Part shown: one piece after another, positions 41,806 through 45,198 of the stretch | Position numbering within the stretch: the stretch's first letter is position 1 | Layout: the number at the start of each line of letters is the position of its first letter | Assembly: GCF_004212635.1 (NCBI RefSeq) | Contig: NZ_PSRT01000071.1 | Span: forward strand, 1 to 45,198 | From: Bradyrhizobium genosp. SA-3 | GTDB taxonomy: Bacteria; Pseudomonadota; Alphaproteobacteria; Rhizobiales; Xanthobacteraceae | DNA length: 45,198 nucleotides | Reading direction: 5' to 3' | Notes under the pieces: model-generated | Databases searched by the model: none | The model's input: only the letters and a program-made list of their open reading frames with translations | What the model was told of the DNA's origin: nothing | Position numbers and translations under genes: made by a program

Positions 41806-43278
41806 TCAGTGGACCTGCAACCAGGGCAGCACGATCAGCAGGAGGCCGGCGAAATAGAGCAGTCCGAAGATCAGGCCAAAGCCCCAGAACTGGCCTTTGC
41901 CGATGTAGCCGCTGCCGAAATACATCGGCGCAGGTCCCGTCGCATAAGGCGAGATCACGCCCATCAGGCCGAGCGAATACATGCAGAGCATGGCGAGCGT
42001 CGTGACCGGCAGATCAGGGATGCCGGATCCGACCGCCAGTACCACCGGCAGCACGGCGGCCGCATGCGAGGTGATGCTCGAGAAGAAATAGTGGATCCAG
42101 AAGAACAGCGCGACCAGCAGCAGCATCGCGGTCGATGGCGACAGCCCGGCGAGCGGCTTGGCGTATTCGGTCGCGAACCATTTGATGAAGCCGATCTCGT
42201 TGAGGCCCGAGGCCAGCGTCAGCAGCGAGGTGAAATAGAAGAACACTTCCCAGGCGCTCTTCTCGCCGACGATGTCGGCAAACTCGATCACGCCGGTCAC
42301 CAGCATCAAGGAGATCACGATGAACACGACGGTGGTGGCGTTGACGAAGTTCGAGCCGAGCACGGGGACGTGGATGTCCGGGCTCGAGCCCGCGATCCAC
42401 AGGAACATCGCGAGCACGATCAGGCCGAGCATGATCCATTCATTGCGCGACATCGGGCCCATCGCGCTGAGCTCCTTCGCCGCCCATTCCGAGATTTCCG
42501 GGCTGCTCTTCACCTCCGGACGGCACACCAGATAGCTGAGCAGCGGAACGAGCACCATCAGGAGGATCCCGAGCGGCGCGAAGCCGACGAACCACTGGCC
42601 CCAGCTCACCTCGATCCCGACCGTCTTCTTGGCGATCGCAAGCGCTGCCGCATTGGGTGCCAGCGCGGTGAAGAACAGCGAGCTCGTGATCGCGGTCGCC
42701 GCAAAGGCGGTCCACATCACATAAGTGCCGATCCTGCCGGCGGTCGGTCCCGGCTCGGAGCCGTAGATGCGCGGGATGTTGCTGATGATGGGATAGACGA
42801 TGCCGCCGCTGCGCGCGGTGTTCGAGGGCGTCGCCGGCGCGAGCAGGAAGTCCGACATCGCGACCGCATAGCCGAGGCCGAGCGTGTTGCGGCCGAGCCG
42901 CTGCACCAGCACCAGCGCAATGCGGCGGCCGAGCTGGCTCTTGCGATAGCCGATCGAGAACACGAAGGCGCCGACGATCAGCCACACCGTGCTCTCGGCA
43001 AATCCCGCCAGCATCCAGCGCAGCGATTTTGTGGGATCGGCATCGATATAGCCGGCGACGCCCGCGACGGTAAGGCCGATGAACCCGACGGCACCGACCG
43101 GCATCGATTCCAGGATGAGCCCGGTGATGACTGCCGCGAACACGGCAAAATAGTGCCATTGATTGACATTGAGGCCCGACGGCACCGGCCACAGATAGAT
43201 CGCCAGCCACACCAGGAGGGGAGCGATCAGCTTCCAGCGAAACCCGTTCGACTCAGACGCCTGTGAGCTAGCGGTCAT
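41806..43278 (-). CDS. DASS-family sodium/anion symporter
   Basis: The 490-residue protein starts at ATG 43278 (GGGGGAAGG upstream) with a polar head, then about 12 hydrophobic segments. It shows the two SNT-type sites of the divalent-anion:sodium family: ATPSNTARSGGIVYP and the late SSITSHAAAVLPVV, with GPAPMYFGSGYIG near the end. Bacterial relatives move dicarboxylates such as succinate, malate, 2-oxoglutarate or citrate/tartrate. It is divergent from the nitrile hydratase operon by 240 bp. Substrate not predictable. Confidence 0.88.
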   Translation of the reverse strand: MTASSQASESNGFRWKLIAPLLVWLAIYLWPVPSGLNVNQWHYFAVFAAVITGLILESMPVGAVGFIGLTVAGVAGYIDADPTKSLRWMLAGFAESTVWLIVGAFVFSIGYRKSQLGRRIALVLVQRLGRNTLGLGYAVAMSDFLLAPATPSNTARSGGIVYPIISNIPRIYGSEPGPTAGRIGTYVMWTAFAATAITSSLFFTALAPNAAALAIAKKTVGIEVSWGQWFVGFAPLGILLMVLVPLLSYLVCRPEVKSSPEISEWAAKELSAMGPMSRNEWIMLGLIVLAMFLWIAGSSPDIHVPVLGSNFVNATTVVFIVISLMLVTGVIEFADIVGEKSAWEVFFYFTSLLTLASGLNEIGFIKWFATEYAKPLAGLSPSTAMLLLVALFFWIHYFFSSITSHAAAVLPVVLAVGSGIPDLPVTTLAMLCMYSLGLMGVISPYATGPAPMYFGSGYIGKGQFWGFGLIFGLLYFAGLLLIVLPWLQVH

Positions 43279-43518
43279 GGGCCTTCCCCCTCGATTGTGG
43301 TCGCGCCGTGCGGCCCGTTGACCGGGCCGGCTTTTGTCCCAGCGCGGCGTATACGGACTGTCCACGACGATATCAATGGCTGTCCAGGGCCGGATTGAAA
43401 GCGGTTTTCGTCATGTCACCGGCGATGCCAGCGTGCCAACGGCGTCACGAACACGTGGCCGGATTGCACTGCAACGAACGCTCGACAGAAACGGATCATT
43501 GCGCCTATCCTTTGTCCC
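43279..43518. promoter_or_regulatory. divergent promoter region, symporter / nitrile hydratase
   Basis: The 240 bp hold CGGCCCG-ttgac-CGGGCCG followed by GCTTTTG (43311-43336), a terminator-like stem, and a loose direct repeat GACTGTCCACGACG (43357-43370) / GGCTGTCCAGGGC (43379-43391) that could be an operator. No regulator gene is adjacent. Confidence 0.35.
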
Positions 43519-44151
43519 ATGAGCCACGATCATAACCACCACCACCACAATCACGACCATTCCGAGCTGTCGGAGACCGAGCTGCGCGTGCGCGCGCTCG
43601 AGACGATCCTGACCGAAAAAGGCTATGTCGAGCCGGCCGCGCTCGATGCCATCATCCAGGCCTATGAGACCAAGATCGGCCCGCACAACGGCGCGCGCGT
43701 CGTCGCCAAGGCCTGGACCGATCCGGCGTTCAAAAAAGCGCTGCTGGAGGACGGCAGCAGGGCCATCGGCACGCTCGGCCATGTCAGCCGCGTCGGCGAT
43801 CATCTCGTCGTGGTCGAGAACACGCCCGAGCGCCACAACATGATCGTGTGCACGCTGTGCTCCTGCTACCCCTGGGAAATGCTCGGGCTGCCGCCGGTCT
43901 GGTACAAGGCCGCGCCCTACCGCTCGCGCGCAGTCAAGGATCCACGCGGCGTGCTCGCCGATTTCGGCGTCACGTTGCCCAAGGACATCGAAATCCGTGT
44001 CTGGGATTCCACCGCGGAAACGCGCTTCCTGGTGCTGCCGATGCGACCCAAGGGCACGGAAGGCTGGAGCGAGGAACAACTCGCCGAGCTCGTCACCCGC
44101 GACTCCATGATCGGCACCGGCTTTCCCAAGACGCCGGGAGCGCCGTCGTGA
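43519..44151 (+). CDS. nthA: nitrile hydratase alpha subunit, cobalt type
   Basis: Nitrile hydratase adds water to nitriles, giving amides. The 210-residue alpha subunit holds the metal centre VCTLCSC (C111, C114, C116), where the threonine after the first cysteine marks a non-corrin cobalt enzyme; iron types have serine. Ligands also include the two backbone amides; oxidised cysteines are expected. The N-terminus is unusual: MSHDHNHHHHNHDHSE has eight histidines in the first fourteen residues and is natural. It may collect cobalt for the active site (inference). The gene overlaps nthB by GTGA. Confidence 0.94.
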   Translation: MSHDHNHHHHNHDHSELSETELRVRALETILTEKGYVEPAALDAIIQAYETKIGPHNGARVVAKAWTDPAFKKALLEDGSRAIGTLGHVSRVGDHLVVVENTPERHNMIVCTLCSCYPWEMLGLPPVWYKAAPYRSRAVKDPRGVLADFGVTLPKDIEIRVWDSTAETRFLVLPMRPKGTEGWSEEQLAELVTRDSMIGTGFPKTPGAPS

Positions 44152-44807
44152 ACGGCGTGCACGACATGGGCGGCATGGACGGGTTCGGCAAGGTCGAGCC
44201 CGAGCCGAACGAGCCGATGTTCCACGCTGATTGGGAAGCGCGCGTGCTGGCGATGGTGCGTGCGATGGGTGCGGCCGGCGCCTTCAACATCGACACCTCG
44301 CGCTTCTATCGCGAAACGATCCCGCCGCATGTCTATCTGTCGAGCTCCTATTACAAGAAGTGGTTCCTCGGGCTCGAGGAGATGCTGATCGAGAAGGGCT
44401 ACCTCACGAGGGAGGAGGTCGCCGCCGGCCACGCGATGCAGCCTGCAAAGGCGCTCAAGCACGGCAAGTTCGACCTCGCCAATGTCGAGCGCGTGATGGT
44501 GCGCGGCAAGTTCGCTCGCCCTGCCCCGGCCCCGGCGAAGTTTGCGATCGGCGAGCGTGTGCGCGCCAAGAACATTCATCCGGCGACGCATACGCGGCTG
44601 CCGCGCTATGTGCGCGGCCATGTCGGTGTCGTCGAGCTCAACCATGGCTGCCACGTGTTTCCGGATTCGGCCGCGATGGAGCAAGGCGAAAATCCGCAAT
44701 GGCTCTACACGGTCGTGTTCGAGGGGCGCGATCTCTGGGGCGCGGATGGCGATCCGACCTCGAAGGTCTCCATCGACGCGTTCGAGCCCTATCTGGACCC
44801 GGCGTGA
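44148..44807 (+). CDS. nthB: nitrile hydratase beta subunit
   Basis: The 219-residue product starts at GTG 44148 with the family's VNGVHDMGGMDGFG. It has the N-terminal helical part with EARVLAMVRAM and SRFYRETIPPHVYLSSSYYK, and a C-terminal SH3-like barrel with VRAKNIHPATHTRLPRYVRG, GVVELNHGCHVFPD and WLYTVVF. Beta supplies two conserved arginines that hold the oxidised cysteines (the R in HTRLPRY is the better visible). Start overlaps the alpha stop, end overlaps the accessory gene. Confidence 0.93.
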   Translation: MNGVHDMGGMDGFGKVEPEPNEPMFHADWEARVLAMVRAMGAAGAFNIDTSRFYRETIPPHVYLSSSYYKKWFLGLEEMLIEKGYLTREEVAAGHAMQPAKALKHGKFDLANVERVMVRGKFARPAPAPAKFAIGERVRAKNIHPATHTRLPRYVRGHVGVVELNHGCHVFPDSAAMEQGENPQWLYTVVFEGRDLWGADGDPTSKVSIDAFEPYLDPA

Positions 44808-45184
44808 TGAGCCGCACGCTTGCGGCCGCCGCCACGACGGCCATTCCGAGCATTCCCCGTGACGACGACGGCCCGGTGTTCCGTGCGCCCTGGGAGGCGC
44901 ACGCGTTTGCGATGGCGTTGAGCCTGCACGAACGCGGCGTGTTCACCTGGCCGGAATGGGCCGCAGCGCTCGCCGACGAGATCAAGCGCGCCCAGGCCGC
45001 CGGCGATCCTGACACGGGCGAGACCTATTACCTGCACTGGCTCGCCACGCTGGAAGGCCTCGTCGCACGCAAGGGCGTCGCTTCGACGGAGACGCTGCAC
45101 CGCTACCGCGACGCCTGGGACCACGCCGCCGACCGCACGCCGCATGGCAAGCCGATCGAGCTCAGGCCTGAGGATTTTCGGTAG
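44807..45184 (+). CDS. nitrile hydratase accessory protein (beta-homologous activator)
   Basis: The 125-residue protein is related to the N-terminal half of the beta subunit: APWEAHAFAMALSLHERGVF corresponds to EARVLAMVRAM of beta, and TWPEWAAALADEIKRA, GETYYLHWLATLEGLV follow. In cobalt enzymes such proteins (NhlE/P14K type) bind alpha and swap in the cobalt-loaded subunit. ATG 44807 overlaps the beta stop (TGATG). A polar tail with AADRTPHGKPIEL closes it. An amidase gene, common next, would lie outside the window. Confidence 0.9.
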   Translation: MSRTLAAAATTAIPSIPRDDDGPVFRAPWEAHAFAMALSLHERGVFTWPEWAAALADEIKRAQAAGDPDTGETYYLHWLATLEGLVARKGVASTETLHRYRDAWDHAADRTPHGKPIELRPEDFR

Positions 45185-45198
45185 GTCTCGCTGAGTTC

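Noticed and set aside
41458..43266. 602-codon open frame antisense to the anion symporter
   Set aside because: Composition (runs of His, Gln, Arg, Glu) is typical of antisense of a GC-rich membrane protein gene.
1..45198. CRISPR array, integrase, transposase or rRNA
   Set aside because: No regularly spaced repeats, no such motifs in any frame read, no rRNA-like sequence.

Overview
The window reads as chromosome of an alphaproteobacterium of the Bradyrhizobium/Nitrobacteraceae group. The reasons are the high GC with matching codon use, the housekeeping order dacC-like / tmk / holB / metG / tatD / MBL hydrolase, the alphaproteobacterial ATPase-inhibitor zeta subunit (DUF1476), several small proteins whose style I know from bradyrhizobia, and two interspersed palindromic elements typical of Rhizobiales. 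This placement comes from recognition of families, not from a database search.

Region 1 (1-8.7 kb) is gene-poor accessory DNA. It holds many very short genes, mostly on the minus strand: zinc ribbons, small HTH proteins, one-helix membrane or secreted peptides and a collagen-like lipoprotein. It also holds broken genes (a frameshifted DUF3987-like relic, a dead second copy of a zinc-ribbon gene, a possible DNA-ligase scrap) and a family of look-alike hairpins. No integrase, transposase, tRNA or CRISPR array was seen.

Region 2 (8.7-16.5 kb) carries a phospholipase-D/VTT fusion translationally coupled to an endonuclease/exonuclease/phosphatase-family protein, several small conserved proteins, DUF1476, a UPF0114 membrane protein, an RlpA-like lipoprotein and an epoxide-hydrolase-like enzyme.

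Region 3 (16.6-23.3 kb) is a tightly packed housekeeping run: D,D-carboxypeptidase, thymidylate kinase, DNA polymerase III delta-prime, methionyl-tRNA synthetase with a long histone-H1-like N-terminal tail, TatD and a metallo-beta-lactamase-fold hydrolase.

Region 4 (23.4-34.1 kb) is devoted to TRAP uptake. One complete small-permease/large-permease/binding-protein operon lies on the plus strand. After a frameshifted autotransporter comes a minus-strand operon of binding protein, fused DctQM permease and acyl-CoA synthetase, divergent from an M24 peptidase. The second set looks like import plus CoA activation of an unknown carboxylate.

Region 5 (34.1-45.2 kb) holds a secreted protein of unknown role, a high-potential iron-sulfur protein, a PepSY membrane protein and TonB siderophore receptor pair resembling FegB/FegA, a methionine ABC transporter (metN frameshifted, metI; no metQ in view), a DASS-family anion symporter, and a cobalt-type nitrile hydratase operon (alpha, beta, accessory protein) whose alpha subunit starts with a natural histidine-rich stretch.

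Four places (DUF3987 relic, zinc-ribbon copy 2, autotransporter, metN) show single-base indels. The first two lie in decayed DNA. The last two interrupt otherwise healthy genes and could be real mutations or sequence errors.
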